Below, in pieces: positions 24,269-37,800 of a stretch of 64,000 nucleotides of DNA; position 1 is the first letter of the stretch, and every line of letters starts with the position of its first letter. Source of the DNA: Neopusillimonas maritima (GTDB lineage: Bacteria; Pseudomonadota; Gammaproteobacteria; Burkholderiales; Burkholderiaceae_B); the NCBI RefSeq assembly GCF_040930455.2, contig NZ_CP170494.1; one strand, given 5' to 3'. Made by a program: the position numbers and the translations under genes. The notes below the pieces were generated by a model. That model was not told the DNA's origin and did not search any database. It saw nothing but the letters and a program-made list of their open reading frames with translations.

Positions 24269-27200
24269 ATGCATGACGAACTGGGTTTTTTCTTCGAAAA
24301 CCACCCTGATGCCATGTTTGTTTACGACCCCAAAACACTGAAGTTTTTGGCGGTGAATCGCACAGCACTAGAAGTATACGGTTATAGCCGCGAAGAATTC
24401 CTCGAGATGACGCTCGCGGCCCTGCGGCCGGCCGAAGACGTACCCCGGTTGCTGGAAGCCATTAAACGCATCGATGGCCGACGCGTTGGGGGCTATATCT
24501 GGCGCCATTTAACCCGGGCCGGCAAAACCCTGCTGGTGGATATTGTGTCGCAAGCCATTCAATACCACGGGCGGGACGCCCGTTTAGTAGTGGCGCGCAA
24601 TATTACCGCGACAGCGCAACTGCAAACCTTTTTTGAAGCCCTACCCGGCAAGTTTCTCGTCGTCGACGCCGAAAACTTCTCCATTGTGGCTGCCAGCGAC
24701 GACTACCTTAAGGTCACGCAACGCAGGCGCGACGAACTGAAAGGCCGACCCCTGTTCGAGGCTTTTCCCGAAGACCCCAACGACCCCTCCAGTGACGACG
24801 GCGTCTCGACCTTGCGACGCTCCCTAACCCGCGTACTGGAAACCGGCCTGACGGATACCATGGGCGTTCAGCGTTACCCCATACCGGTTGAAGGGGCCCA
24901 TGGCATCGAATTCGAAGAGCGGTTCTGGAGCGTGGTGAACAGCCCGATAAAAGGGGGCGATGAACACGTTACCTATATTATTCACCGCGTGGAAGACGTA
25001 ACCGATTTCGTCAAAATGGCCGGATCGAACAGCAGCTTGTCTCCACTAGCGCAAGAAAGTCGAGAAGCCCAGTTAGCTACGGAAATTTTGTTACGTGCCC
25101 AAGAGCTGAAAGACACCAACCAACGGCTGCAAGCACAAGAGGCCCATTTGCGCCTGGCACAGCGACTGCTTTCTTTGGCCGTGTGGAACATTAATTTACG
25201 CAGCGGGCAAATGTACTGGTCCGACAACCTTTACACCCTGTGTGGCGTATCGCCCGCCGAAATCGACCATTCTGTAGATTATTTAATCAATGAACTGATC
25301 CATCCGGACGACCGGGCGCGCACCCGGCAATTACTGGAAGACTATCAGCGCAATCCCGAAGGACCCATGGCGTTCGCCCACCGCTTTGTTCGGCCACGTG
25401 ACCAATCCGTTGTCCATTTCCGCGGGTTGGCGGAAATCCAAACCGGCGAAAGCGGCAACCCCATTCTCACCGGCATTATTCTCGACGTCACACAAGAAGT
25501 GGAAACTCAACTGCGCCTGGACGCCGCCGCCGGCATGCAACGCATCGCCGACAAGGCGGCCAAGCTGGGCGGCTGGCGCGTGAATTTGCATGAAAACTTT
25601 GTGCGCTGGTCGGAGCAAACCGCCCGCATTCACGAGCGCCCTGAAACCCTGCGTCCGTCACTGGAAGAGGCCATGTCCTTTTATACACCGGAGTATCGGG
25701 CGCGTATTCAGAAAGTGTTTTCAGCCTGCATCACAGAAGGGCGGCCATTCGATGAGGTATTGCAGATTATCAAGGCCGTTAGCGGCGAGCGGGCGTGGGT
25801 TCGTGCGATTGGTGAACCCCTGCGAAACGAACAAGGCGACATTGTGGGTGCCCAAGGCGCTTTTCAAGACATCACCGACCAAGTCAAAATCCAGGAAGAA
25901 TCCTCGGCATTGGCCCAACGTTTGGCCCAAACCCTGGACAACATGAGCGACGCCTTTTACCTGCTCGACAAAGACCTGATTTTTGTTTACCTGAATCCGC
26001 AGGCAGAAAAACTGCTGCGCTGCTCGCGCGATGCCGTTGTGGGCCAGTTTTTATTCGATGCTTTCCCGCGTACAAAACACGCCGAGATCGCCCGCCAAAT
26101 CGACAAAGCCCTGGTTGAACAAAAGTCGATGGAATTCACGCACTATTCCGAACAATTCGAATGCTGGTTTGAAACCAATATTTATCCCACCTACGACAGT
26201 ATCGCCGTTTATTTTCGCGACGTAACCGAGCGGCGCGAAATGGCGGAGCGCCTGAATCAATCGCAGAAAATGGAAGCCGTCGGGCAACTCACGGGCGGCG
26301 TGGCACACGATTTCAACAATCTGCTTACCGTGATTATGGGTAATGCAGAGCTGCTAAAAGAAAGCCTGGACGACCACCCAAACCTGCGCATCTATGCCGA
26401 GATGACTGCCAACGCCGCAGAGCGGGGTGCCGAGCTCACCAACCGCCTGCTGGCATTCGCGCGCCGACAAGCGCTGGAACCCAAGCTCACCGACATTAAC
26501 CGCCTGGTGAGCGACATGGAACACCTTCTGCGCCGCACACTGAGCGAAGACATTGACATTGAGCTGGTGCGTGGCGGTGGCCTATGGAATGCGGAAGTCG
26601 ACCCCAGCCAATTGGAGTCAGCCCTACTGAACATGGCGATTAACGCGCGCGATGCGATGCCGGAAGGTGGCAAGCTCACAATTGAAACCGCCAACGCACG
26701 CCTGGACGACGCCTACGCCGACACCCATCCCGGTGTCGATGCAGGACAATACGTCATGATTTCCGTGTCCGATACAGGCAGCGGCATGACTGAAGCGGTT
26801 AAACGCCGGGTTTTCGAGCCTTTTTTCACCACCAAGCCAGTGGGCAAAGGCAACGGGCTTGGTCTACCCATGGTGTATGGGTTTGTTAAACAATCGGGCG
26901 GTCACATAAAAGTTTATTCCGAAGTCAGTGAAGGCACCACCATACGTTTATATTTCCCCCGCGCGTTCAAGGAAGGGCAAGTCGATATGGAGCAACCCGC
27001 ACCCAAAAAGCTGCAAACCGGTCACGAACACATTCTGGTTGTGGAAGACGACGACATGGTACGCGAACACGTTACCAACCTGCTGATGGGCATGGGCTAT
27101 CGTGTTTCAAGCGCTTCATCGGGTATCGAGGCGCTGGCCTCATTGCAGGCCCGTAATGATTTCGACCTGCTTTTTACCGACATTATTATGCCGGGCGGCA

Positions 27201-27391
27201 TGAACGGGCGCCAACTGGCCGACGAAGCCTTGAAATCCTTACCCAACCTGAAAGTATTGTTCACCTCGGGCTATACCGAGAACGCCATTGTGCATCACGG
27301 TCGCCTGGATGCGGGGGTGCACTTGCTGGGTAAACCTTATCGACGCCATGAGCTGGCCACAAAAATACGGAAAGTGCTGGACGAAACATAA
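24269..27391 (+). CDS. Multi-PAS hybrid sensor histidine kinase
   Basis: The 1040-residue soluble protein has five PAS-type sensor domains in tandem (about 1-115, 120-250, 300-410, 415-530, 545-660) with a coiled coil near 265-300, a HisKA domain with the H-box VGQLTGGVAHDF (H680), an HATPase domain (NAINARDAMPEGGKL, DTGSGM, GKGNGLGLPMVYG) and a C-terminal receiver domain (VVEDDD, TDIIMPGG with D971, then LGKPYRRHEL). No transmembrane segments are visible. The gene stands alone, so output partner and signal are unknown. Hybrid PAS kinases often sense redox, light or small ligands. Confidence 0.92.
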   Translation: MHDELGFFFENHPDAMFVYDPKTLKFLAVNRTALEVYGYSREEFLEMTLAALRPAEDVPRLLEAIKRIDGRRVGGYIWRHLTRAGKTLLVDIVSQAIQYHGRDARLVVARNITATAQLQTFFEALPGKFLVVDAENFSIVAASDDYLKVTQRRRDELKGRPLFEAFPEDPNDPSSDDGVSTLRRSLTRVLETGLTDTMGVQRYPIPVEGAHGIEFEERFWSVVNSPIKGGDEHVTYIIHRVEDVTDFVKMAGSNSSLSPLAQESREAQLATEILLRAQELKDTNQRLQAQEAHLRLAQRLLSLAVWNINLRSGQMYWSDNLYTLCGVSPAEIDHSVDYLINELIHPDDRARTRQLLEDYQRNPEGPMAFAHRFVRPRDQSVVHFRGLAEIQTGESGNPILTGIILDVTQEVETQLRLDAAAGMQRIADKAAKLGGWRVNLHENFVRWSEQTARIHERPETLRPSLEEAMSFYTPEYRARIQKVFSACITEGRPFDEVLQIIKAVSGERAWVRAIGEPLRNEQGDIVGAQGAFQDITDQVKIQEESSALAQRLAQTLDNMSDAFYLLDKDLIFVYLNPQAEKLLRCSRDAVVGQFLFDAFPRTKHAEIARQIDKALVEQKSMEFTHYSEQFECWFETNIYPTYDSIAVYFRDVTERREMAERLNQSQKMEAVGQLTGGVAHDFNNLLTVIMGNAELLKESLDDHPNLRIYAEMTANAAERGAELTNRLLAFARRQALEPKLTDINRLVSDMEHLLRRTLSEDIDIELVRGGGLWNAEVDPSQLESALLNMAINARDAMPEGGKLTIETANARLDDAYADTHPGVDAGQYVMISVSDTGSGMTEAVKRRVFEPFFTTKPVGKGNGLGLPMVYGFVKQSGGHIKVYSEVSEGTTIRLYFPRAFKEGQVDMEQPAPKKLQTGHEHILVVEDDDMVREHVTNLLMGMGYRVSSASSGIEALASLQARNDFDLLFTDIIMPGGMNGRQLADEALKSLPNLKVLFTSGYTENAIVHHGRLDAGVHLLGKPYRRHELATKIRKVLDET

Positions 27392-27423
27392 GTTTTTGAT
27401 TGGAAAAGTCACCGACAGTTTCA

Positions 27424-27453
27424 TTGTTGCAACAAAAACGTAAAAAATATAAG
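27424..27453 (+). promoter_or_regulatory. Candidate promoter of the type I secretion operon
   Basis: In the 147-bp AT-rich gap before the TolC-like gene, TTGTTG (27424-27429) and TATAAG (27448-27453) are 18 bp apart. No other gene or terminator is evident in the gap. Confidence 0.35.
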
Positions 27454-27538
27454 AATTTTATTGTGCGCAGAGATAAAAATAAGAACAATAAACCCCTTTA
27501 TCAAACTAGCCTCTCCAGCCTGCGCCGGGCCCAAAATA

Positions 27539-28897
27539 ATGAAAACTGTCTGCAAACGTGCCCGTTTTTGGGCCACCGCTTTTACTGCTCCTCTTCTCTG
27601 CATCAGTTTCGGCTCTATCAGCCAAAACTTACCCGATGAGATTGATAGAGTCCTAAAGGAACACCAACTCATTCAAATGGTTGACGCAGATGTCGCCACG
27701 GCCAAAGAACAAGTAAAAGTCGAGAAATCAGGGTATTACCCGAAATTGACTTTGCGGGGGGCCATAGGCAGGCAACACCTGGAGCGTGAAGAAGGCGCCA
27801 ATGGCAACTATGACCCATCGGAAATGAGTGCGGGAATCAGCCAACTGATTACCGACTTCGGCTATACGCCGGCGCGTGTCGAGGCGGCTCAAACCGTCGT
27901 CACAAAGGAAGAAGCTGAACGCGAACTACAGCGCCAGAACCTGACACTGGCAGCCATTGAGGCTCAACTTCAACTCATTCAGGCCTGGCAGGCACTTAGT
28001 TTCGCTCAGGCATCCGAAAACCGGATTAAAGAACAAACCTCTCTGGAGAATGCACGCATGGATGCAGGCCGCGGATACGCGACGGATGTATTGCAGGCTA
28101 AAGCACAATTGGCGGGAGCTGAAGCACGGCGTGTTGCAAGTGAGCGCATGCTCAGCGTTGCCCTTAATCGATATGAAACCGTTTTTGGCACCGCACCCAA
28201 AAGCCTGAGTGACATGCAAGGTATCCATATCCCCATTGCCCTCATGCCTTCCTCGCCAAACCAAATTATTGAAAGCATCGCCTCCCAGAATCCCGATGTG
28301 GTGGCGGCCATCCAGCGAACCAATGTCGTCTTGGCGGAAAGCAATGTCTCGAGCAAGAATGAGTGGATGCCGCGGGTCACACTTGATTTGCGTCGTTCGC
28401 GTCATCACGATTACGACGGTTCCTACGGTCGTCGCGACGACTCGAAGGCAATGATCAATCTCGAATGGCAGTTCGATTTCGGCCTGCGTGCAGTGCACGT
28501 CGACCGGGCCGCCGCTCAGGCTATTGTGTCGGCCAAGCAGAAAACCGATTACGTCCGTGTTCAGGCGCGTGAGGAAGCTTTGAATGCCTGGTCTGAGTGG
28601 CGTACCTCACAGGCCCGCTCTGAATACCTGATCAGCCAGGCTACGATTGCGAGCCGCTTCCTGGAGCTTGCCGGTCAAGAACGGGAAATGGGCCGTCGCT
28701 CCCTGCTCGACATCCTGAATGGCGAGGTTTCATTAATCAACGCACAAAGCGATGCATCAATCGCCCGAATCGACGAAGTGATTGCCGCCTATCGGCTTTT
28801 ACGCGCCGTGGGCCGTTTATCACCCTCAATTTTGCGCGAACCGGGCATTGTTGTGCCTGCCGAGTCACTCTTAAGCACTGCATTACCCAATGGCTGA
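27539..28897 (+). CDS. TolC-family outer membrane factor
   Basis: The 452-residue protein (start M at 27539) has a signal peptide and the TolC/OEP fold signature of long repeated helices: VEKSGYYPKLTLRGAIG, SQLITDFGYTPARVE, and a second half from about residue 240 with NVSSKNEWMPRVTLDLRRS. The frame extends upstream to 27461, but those residues do not look like a secretion signal. The last 8 bases overlap the start of the giant gene (ATGGCTGA). It forms the outer membrane pore of the type I secretion system together with the ABC and HlyD genes downstream. Confidence 0.87.
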   Translation: MKTVCKRARFWATAFTAPLLCISFGSISQNLPDEIDRVLKEHQLIQMVDADVATAKEQVKVEKSGYYPKLTLRGAIGRQHLEREEGANGNYDPSEMSAGISQLITDFGYTPARVEAAQTVVTKEEAERELQRQNLTLAAIEAQLQLIQAWQALSFAQASENRIKEQTSLENARMDAGRGYATDVLQAKAQLAGAEARRVASERMLSVALNRYETVFGTAPKSLSDMQGIHIPIALMPSSPNQIIESIASQNPDVVAAIQRTNVVLAESNVSSKNEWMPRVTLDLRRSRHHDYDGSYGRRDDSKAMINLEWQFDFGLRAVHVDRAAAQAIVSAKQKTDYVRVQAREEALNAWSEWRTSQARSEYLISQATIASRFLELAGQEREMGRRSLLDILNGEVSLINAQSDASIARIDEVIAAYRLLRAVGRLSPSILREPGIVVPAESLLSTALPNG

Positions 28898-31800
28898 ACT
28901 TACTCCCGCCCAGGCCGACGCAGTTACGCGCGCCGCACAAGCAATTAACGACTTCCTCAACGGTAACGCGCCCACCAACATAACCACCCAAAGCCAGGCC
29001 CTGGATCTGGCGCAAACAATTCTGACAGAGGCGGGGATTAGTACCGAACTGGCGCAGAACGCATTAACGCAAATCAGCACTCTGCTTGCGCAGAACGCGT
29101 TCAGCACTGCATCATTGATGCAATTGCTCAATAATGATCTGCCGGAGAACACTCCTTCGGACAACACCGAGTCTGCAAGTAATAACTTGGCGACTCGGAA
29201 TGACAACGTTCTTGCCAATGCAGATGCTGATGCGAGTGACGAAGGCGACATACAGTCAATTAGTCCCAACACACCGTCAGCGGCGCCGACTACGCCACTC
29301 ACTGCGATCCCTGTACCCACTACTTCGTTCGACGGAAACAATACCTTATCCGCCCAACAGGGGTCAGTACTAACCGGCCCTGCCCCGTTCAACTCAACCA
29401 TTCGCCCCGAGCTCACCGGGTTAACGGGTGAAGTCGCGCGCAATACGCAACGGGGCAGCGCGCCGCCGGAAAGCACGGCGTTAACAGGGGATGCAACCGG
29501 AAGCGGCATTATTCCGCCCGGCACGCCGCCTGAACTGGCTTTTCTATCGACAGACGCCGCTAACGACTCATTGATTTCCGGCGTTAACCAGGGCGTTACC
29601 CTGAACCCGCCCAGCCCCGGCATCAGCGGCATCAATACGCTGCCGCCCGCAGCGCCCCCACCGGCTGCCACACCGCCCGCATCGAATCCGCAACCCGTTC
29701 CGCCTGCTGTGCCACCCGCACCGGTCATTTCGGTTGCGCCGGTTCAAAGCACCATCGTCGAAACCGATACCAGCCGCGCCACGCTCAGCTTCATCATTAC
29801 GCGCACCCGCGCCGACGGCAGTGCCCAGGTCAATTGGAGCCTGACGGGCAGCGATACCTCGCTGCTGGAAAACAGTGTGACGCAAGGAACGGCACAATTT
29901 GCCGACGGGCAGCTTTCAACCACGGTTGTCGTTACCATCGCCGGCAACACACGTGTCAATGGCGACCAAACCCTCACGGTTACATTAAGCAGCCCCACTA
30001 ATGGCCATACGCTAGGCACTGCCCAGGCGGCCACAACGGTGTACGACAACGACGGCACACTGCAGATTCAAGCAGCAGGCGTGTCGGTGCTTGAAGGCAC
30101 CACCGATGAAGTCACCTATGCGGAGTTCGTGGTCACCCGCACGAATGGACGCAGCAATGCCTCCGTTGACTGGACAGCCCAGGGACTCGATGAAACCGAC
30201 TTCGAAGGCCCCATTCCATCAGGCACCCTCAATTTCAGCGCAGGCGAACTGAGCAAGACCATTCGCATTCCGATCCGCGGCGATCAAACGGTAGAGCCCG
30301 ATGAAATCCTGACCGTCACGCTGGGCAACCCCAGCCCGAATATCACCATTACCCAGGGCACAGCCACCACCACAATTCTCAACGACGACGGCTGGGTCTC
30401 GATTAATGCCAACCAAACCCAGGTTGCCGAGGGCGATACCGGAAAAATATCGCTGATCAGCTTCACGGTTTCCCGCACCAACGGAAATGGGTCGAGTTCA
30501 GTGGATTGGTCCATTAGCGGCATCGACCTTGACGATCTTGCCAACGGCGCATTGCAAGGCACCATTGAATTCGCACCAGGGCAAACCAGCCGGGATATCG
30601 TGTTGCAAATCCGTGGCGATCGAACCATCGAGGCAAATGAAACCGCCGTCGTCACGCTAAGCAACCCCCAGGGCAATGCACGAATTGATGCGGCCCAGGC
30701 CAGCACCACCATTACAAACGATGACTTCGGTGTCACCCTTTCCGGGATTCAAACCGAGGTTGCAGAAGGTGCAGAAAACACGCAAACCGCCATTACATTC
30801 GTGATTAGCCGCTCGGCCGACATGACGCAGGCCGGCGAAGTGCAATGGCGCCTGGTTCGATGGGGCACCCATGCTGCCGATAGCACCGACTTCGTCGTTA
30901 GCCAGAATGGCCTGAATCTTAGCGACGGCATGCCCAGCGGCACGGTTACGTTCGTCGAAAATGGCACCAACCAGCATACTGTTACCGTTTACGTTAAAGG
31001 CGACAACATCGCCGAAATCGACGAGACCTACGGTGTCATTCTGATGAACCCCTCTACGGGCATGCAGATTATCAATGGCGAGGCCTATGGTGTCATTGAA
31101 ACCGACGAGTCCGTATACAGCGTGCAAGCCGTTGAAAACACAACCCTCGAGGGCAACGGCTCGGACGGCATTCAGACGTTTATTGTTTCGCGTACCGGAA
31201 ATACCACGGTCGCCGGCAGTATCGATTTTGTCATCGAAGGCTATGGCGAACTGCCCGCCGACGCCATCGATTTTGCAACCGGCCAGCCTTTGAACGGCAC
31301 GCTTGACTTTGCAGCCGGACAAACCGAGCGTATCGTTCAGGTGCAACTTAGCGGCGACAATGTCATCGAAGGTGAAGAAACCTGGTCGTTTACTTTGCAA
31401 CCCGTAAGCGACAACGCCCAAGTTGATGTGGGTGCCGCCTATGTTTCCATTGTGAACGACGATCAGTCGATCAGCTTGGCGGCAACCAATGCGATCATTC
31501 GCGAAGGTAACGACACCTCGCAACCGCTGCAATTCACCATTACCAGAACAGGCGAACTCTCCATTCCCGCAACCGTGCAATGGCAGGTGACGGGTCGGGG
31601 CATCAACCCCGTCGACGGCACCGATTTCGGCGGCATGCTGCCGTCGGGCGTCATTCAGTTTGAAGCAGGGCAATCGGAAGCTGTGATCAGCTTCAGCCCC
31701 TTGCCAGACAGCATCCGCGAACAGGACGAAGGCCTGCAGGTTGTCATTACCTCGACCACGCCGGGCCTGACCATTACGCAAGACACGGCCAACGGGGTGA

Positions 31801-34800
31801 TCCGCAATGATGACGTCACACTGACAGTAGACGCCGTTGCACTGAGCGGCCCGGAAGGAGACCCGGGCGCACCGGGCACGCTGACCCTTGCCGTTGAACG
31901 CGCAAGGGATCTTTTAACCAGCACAACCGTCAACTGGCAGATTGTGTTCGAAGGCAACAACCCGGCAACTGCGGCAGACTTCGCCGACGGAACAGTCTTC
32001 AGCGGCACGCTGACGTTCACGCGCGGCGTACAAAGCCAGGCAGTGGTACTGAACCTTAATCCGAACAGCCTGCTCGAGGCCGACAAAGACTTTCGCGTTG
32101 TTCTCAGCAACCCAAGCGCCGGCACCCAGATTGTGACCGTCAGCACCAACGGCAAGATCACAAACGACGATGTCACCTTCAACCTGGTGCCTGGCGCCCA
32201 CATTGCAGAAGGCAGTGCTGAAACGCACTTTATTGAATACACCGTTGAACGCGCCGGCGACCTTTCAGGTACCGACGTCATTGGCTGGAGCCTATTGCCC
32301 GGCAACACGAACCCCGTCGACATTCACGATTTTGGCGGTACGTGGCCCAACGGTTCGCTTACGTTCAACCCAGGCCAAAGTACGCAGACCATTCGAATCC
32401 CCATTACGCCAGACTCGACACTGGAAGCCGATGAAAGCTTCATTATCCAGTTAGGCAGCCCCAACCCCGGTGCCACGATCGAAACAGGCCAGGCCGGCGG
32501 AGTGATCCTGAACGACGATCACACGTTCTCGGTTACGGTCGACACCGCCAGCGTCGCCGAAGGCGCGGCGGGTCAATCATCCGAGATTCGTTTTCTTGTG
32601 AGCCGCACCGGCGACACCACAGGCGCCGGCCAGGTTTCCTGGCGGATCGTCACAACCAGCGGCGATACGGTCAGCGGCGCCGATTTCGCGGGCGGCGTGT
32701 TGCCCAGCGGCATATTGAATTTCACTGCCGGCCAAACCGAACAGTTTGTCACCCTTGATATTGCGGGCGACTACGCAATGGAACAGGACGAAAACCTGCG
32801 TATCGAGCTGTACGACCCGGCCACAGGCTCATCAGTGGCCAATGGCACGGCCGAGGCCACCATTGTGAATGACGATGTCGGCCTGGCGATTATGACCACT
32901 TCCAGTCATCTGGCCGAACAAGACAGCGGCACCGTCATTCATCGCTTCACCGTGACCCGCAGCGGTGTGCTGAGCCAAACCACCACTGTCGACTGGGCCA
33001 TTAGCGGCGACGTCGACGCCGCTGATTTTGGCGGCATACTTCCTTCCGGAACATTGACCTTCGCGCCGGGCGTTGAAACACAAGTGATTGAAATTGCGGT
33101 CTCGGGCGATACCCAGATCGAGACAACAGAAGCTTTCACGGTCACCTTGTCCAATGCCAGCAACCACGGCGACATCACCACAAACAGTGCACAGGCAAGC
33201 ATTATTGCCGATGACATCAGCTTTGCGATTGCCGCCGAACAGACCGAGTTGGCCGAAGGCGCCGATGGCACGCAAGTACTGCGATTCACCATTACCCGCA
33301 GCGGCGATACAACCACCCCGGCAATCATCCACTGGGAAGCGTCCGGTCTGCAGGCCAGCGATTTTATCGATGCAACCGCATTCAACGGTGACCTCCAGTT
33401 CGATGCCAATGAGCTGACCAAAACGCTTGAGTTCACGCTCAAGGCAGACGCACAGGTGGAAAGCAACGAAACACTCACGGTCACGATTACCAATCCAGGC
33501 AACAACCCGGCGCAAGACAGCACGTACATTGAACAGGCATCCGCCGGCACGCTCGTTCGCAACGACGATACCGGCCTGGCGCTCAATGCCGGACCGGTTC
33601 AGAACAGCGAAGGTCAGGAAAACACAACCACCGAATTCACGTTCACGATTACGCGCACCGGCGTGCTGGGAGCCAGCACCATCGATTGGAAAGTGATGCT
33701 GCCTGAAACGGGCAGCCCGGCCAGTCTGGCCGACTTTGCCAGTGATCAGGACATCCTGAACAACAACGATGGCTTTCCTTCAGGCCAGGTGACCTTCATT
33801 GAAGGGCAGGAAACGGCCAATATCGCCGTCCGGATACAGGGCGATCGAAGCATCGAACTGGATGAAGCCTTCCAGGTTGTACTGGTTAACCCGCCTGCCA
33901 ATACCGAGCTCATCAACGGCACGGCACAAGGCATTATTACCAACGATGACCTGGGCTTTTCTATTGCCGCAGTGTCAACCAGCCAGGCGGAAGGCCAGGC
34001 TGGCACGACGGCATTTACATTTACGGTCACGCGCGCCGGCAATCTTGACGCCGTCGCGTTTGTCGATTGGTCTATCCCACTTTCGGGTAACCTGAGCACG
34101 GCCGATTTTTCAGCCCTTGGCGACACCCTGACGTTTGCACCGCAAGAGGCCAGCAAAACACTGACGATTTACGTCAATGGCGACCTCGATGTCGAAAACG
34201 ATGAGACCTTCTCGGTTGAAATCTCGAACGCCCGATTGGAAAACAACACCGCACTGGACATTATCGACGCAACCGCCAGTGCCACCATACTGAACGACGA
34301 CCAGCAATTCCAGGTTTCATCGCCGGAATCCATTATCGAGGGCAATTCCGGTACCAAAACCTTAACCTTCACCATTACCCGCACCGGCAATACATCTGCT
34401 GAAGCCAGTGTCGCCTATGCGGTCAGCGCAACCGCGGGAATCAACGCCAGCGACACATTGAACGGATTACCCTCCGGGACCTTGATGTTCGAGGCAGGCC
34501 AAACCGAGAAAACGGTTACGGTCACGATCGTTGGCGACACCATCGCGGAAGACAACGAAGGCCTGACACTGACGCTGGACAACCCCAGCGCCGGCACCAT
34601 CAGCCCCTCGCAGGGCCAGGCAACCACTGTCATCACCAACGATGATACCTATTACAGCCTTAGTGCGCCGGTCGCGGCGTATGAAGGAAGCAGCGGTGAA
34701 TACACCGATTACGTGTTCACCATAACACGCACTGGCGTCGACACCAACGGCTCTGTGCAATGGAAGCTGACCAATCCCAGCGGCAACCTGAGCACCTCGG

Positions 34801-37800
34801 ATTTCGATACCAGCGATCAACTGGGCAGCAATAACAATTTCCCCAGCGGCACCGTCAACTTCACCGCAAACGGACCCGACACGCAAACCTTCACGGTACG
34901 CGTCAAAGGCGACGTTAGTCTGGAAGGCGATGAGCCATTCGAGATTGTTCTCTCGAACCCCAGCGGCGGGTTGGTCAACCCCGAGGCAGCCAGCGCGACC
35001 ACCACCATTCTGAATGATGACGCCGTGTTCAGCATCAGCGCCGACACCGTCACCGCTTGGGAAAGCAACGATGGCGGGCAAACCACCGTTACCTTTACCG
35101 TTACACGAAACGGCGCCCTGCACAACGACCAGACGGTTGATTGGTCGCTGCAGAACCACCCGTCATTCAGCGCACTTGACCTGGTCGACGGCCAGCCCAC
35201 CAGTGGTACGCTCAGCTTTACCAACGGGCAAACCACGCAAACCATCACGATACAAGTCAAAGGCGACAACCAGGTAGAAGACGACGCCGTACTCACCGTT
35301 TCGCTTGCCAGCCCGTCGGCCAATAGCGCCATTGCCAGTGGGCAAGGCAGTGCCACGACGACCGTCAACAACGACGATGCCGCCTTCTCGATTGCCGCGC
35401 TGTCTGCCGACAAAGCGGAAGGTGACGCCAGCTACACGGCTTTCACGTTTACCGTTACGCGATCCGACTACACCAGCCAGACCAATACGATTAACTGGCG
35501 TGTTGACCCCAGTGTCGCCACTTCAGTCTCGGCTGACGATTTTTATTTCAGCCAGCCCAGCGGGGTGAGTTTCGATAACGACGGGTATCCCGGCGGCACC
35601 TTGACTTTCGCCAACGGGGTCTCCAGCCAAACCATTACCGTCTATGTGAGGTCCGATAGCAAACTGGAGTCCAACGAAAACCTGAAAATCATGCTGACCA
35701 ATGCGTCAGCCGGTTCGGAAATCGATACCAGCAGCGCAACCGGTATCGTGCGTAACGACGACGCCCAATACAACATCACCTCGGGCACCTTGTCGCAAGT
35801 CGAAGGCGATAGCGGACTCAGTGGCCCCACTTTTACCTATACTGTCACGCGCACCGGCAACACCGACCGCGCATCCACCGTGGAGTGGTATGTTCCGGGT
35901 GGTTCCGGCAGCAATCCGGCCAATGCCTATGACTTTGTCGTGGGCAGCACGCGTCAGCTACCTTCGGGCACGTTGTCGTTTGCCGCCGGTGAAACGTCCA
36001 AGACCTTTACCGTGCGCGCCTATGGCGATACCGGACTCGATAATTACCAGGGCATTAACCGGGGCAGTGTCGAAGCCAACGAGACTTTTCAGGTTGTCTT
36101 GCGCAACCCAAGCAGCGGTAGCGAAGTGGGCAGCAACAGCCAGTTCGAAAGCACCATAACAAACGACGACACGCTGGTGACCATTGAATGGACACAGGCA
36201 CGGCAGGCGGAAAAAATAGCGGGGGAATCCACCACTTACACCATTACACTGACCCGTTCCGGCGATACCGCCAAAACCTCAACAGTGAATTGGTCTGTTA
36301 CCGGCTTCTCGCTATACGACTACAACAGTGGGCAATGGGAATACGGCACCGACGCCGCCGACTTTTCCGGCATCACAAGCAACAGCGTGGTTTTTGCCAG
36401 TGGCGAAACATCGAAAACCATTACCTTCACCGTGGCCGGCGACAACACCATTGAAGACGACGAATGGTTCCGCGTTGATTTCACAAACGGTGGCGGCATC
36501 GATGAGCTTTACACTTCCAACAATGGAAGCAGCAACACTTATTTGTATGGTCAACAGCTCAACAGTCATGACACCAGCACCATTACGCTCATTGGGGAAG
36601 TGCAGCGTGATGAGTCCATTTTCAACCTGGATAGCACGCCCGTTACCGGAAACCAGCGTGCAGAGGGTGATACGCCGGCCGACCAGGGCGCGGGTGACTA
36701 TATTGAACACACTTTCACCATTCATCGCACTATTTCCACTTCAGGCTCGGCCTGGGTGGAATGGAAAGTGCAAACCGCTGCAGGCATTAACTACGCCACC
36801 GACCTCGACGATTTTTACCCCGGCCAGGATGCGCTGAACACAAACAGCGGCCTGCCCTCCGGCAGGGTCGAGTTCAACGACGGCGAAACCTCAAAAACCA
36901 TCACGATTCGCACAGCAACCGACAACCTCGGCGAGTTCAACGAAAGCTTTCGCGTGTATTTGTCGGATGTCAGCCCCGGCAGCAGCATCGACGAGTCCGA
37001 TGCCGCGTCGGTCGTCGGCACCAACAACTACGTTACCTTAACCAACGACGACACCCGTTTCGATGTGTACAACGAAACTGCAGAGGAAGCGGGTGACTTG
37101 GTATTTAGCGTTGAGCGAAGCGGCGATGTACGTGGTATCGACTCTGTTGATTGGGTAATCACGGTTCCCGGTACCGAAACCGGCAACGAAACCAACAATG
37201 ACACCGGCACTTGGTACAAGCTTGATCCGTCCGACCTGGACATTGACTGGATTCTGGAAAACAATGGCCACATTGCCAACCTGCAATGGAACGCAACGGA
37301 ACGCACTTTCTCCGGCACGTTCACCTTCACCGACGGGCAAACCAGCCACACCATTACGCTGCGTACCTTAAGCGATACGCTGACTGAGACATGGCGTGAA
37401 TCGCTTTCCATGTCTTTGAGCAACCCACAGAACCTTGATGACGGCGAAGTTGAGCACGAAGACATTGAAACGCCTACCGTCGGCAGCGGCGGGGCCGTGG
37501 GCACCGTATACGACAATGAGCCTGACCCGCTCATTTCCGTTACTTCGGATACCGCACAGTTTTACGAAGGTACCAGTACCAGCAAAACCATCACGTTCAC
37601 CCTGACCCGAACAGACCTGAATGATCACGATGGCGCACTGAACTACCCCACGACGGTGGTCTGGAAACTGACCGGCACCAATCTCAATGAAGTTTATGGC
37701 CTGGTCAACCTCGACGCCGAAGTCTTTTCATATGGCGGCGACGCTACTAATGTCTCGAAACCCAATAATGGCCTGACGTACGGCGAAGTGTCCTTTGCCG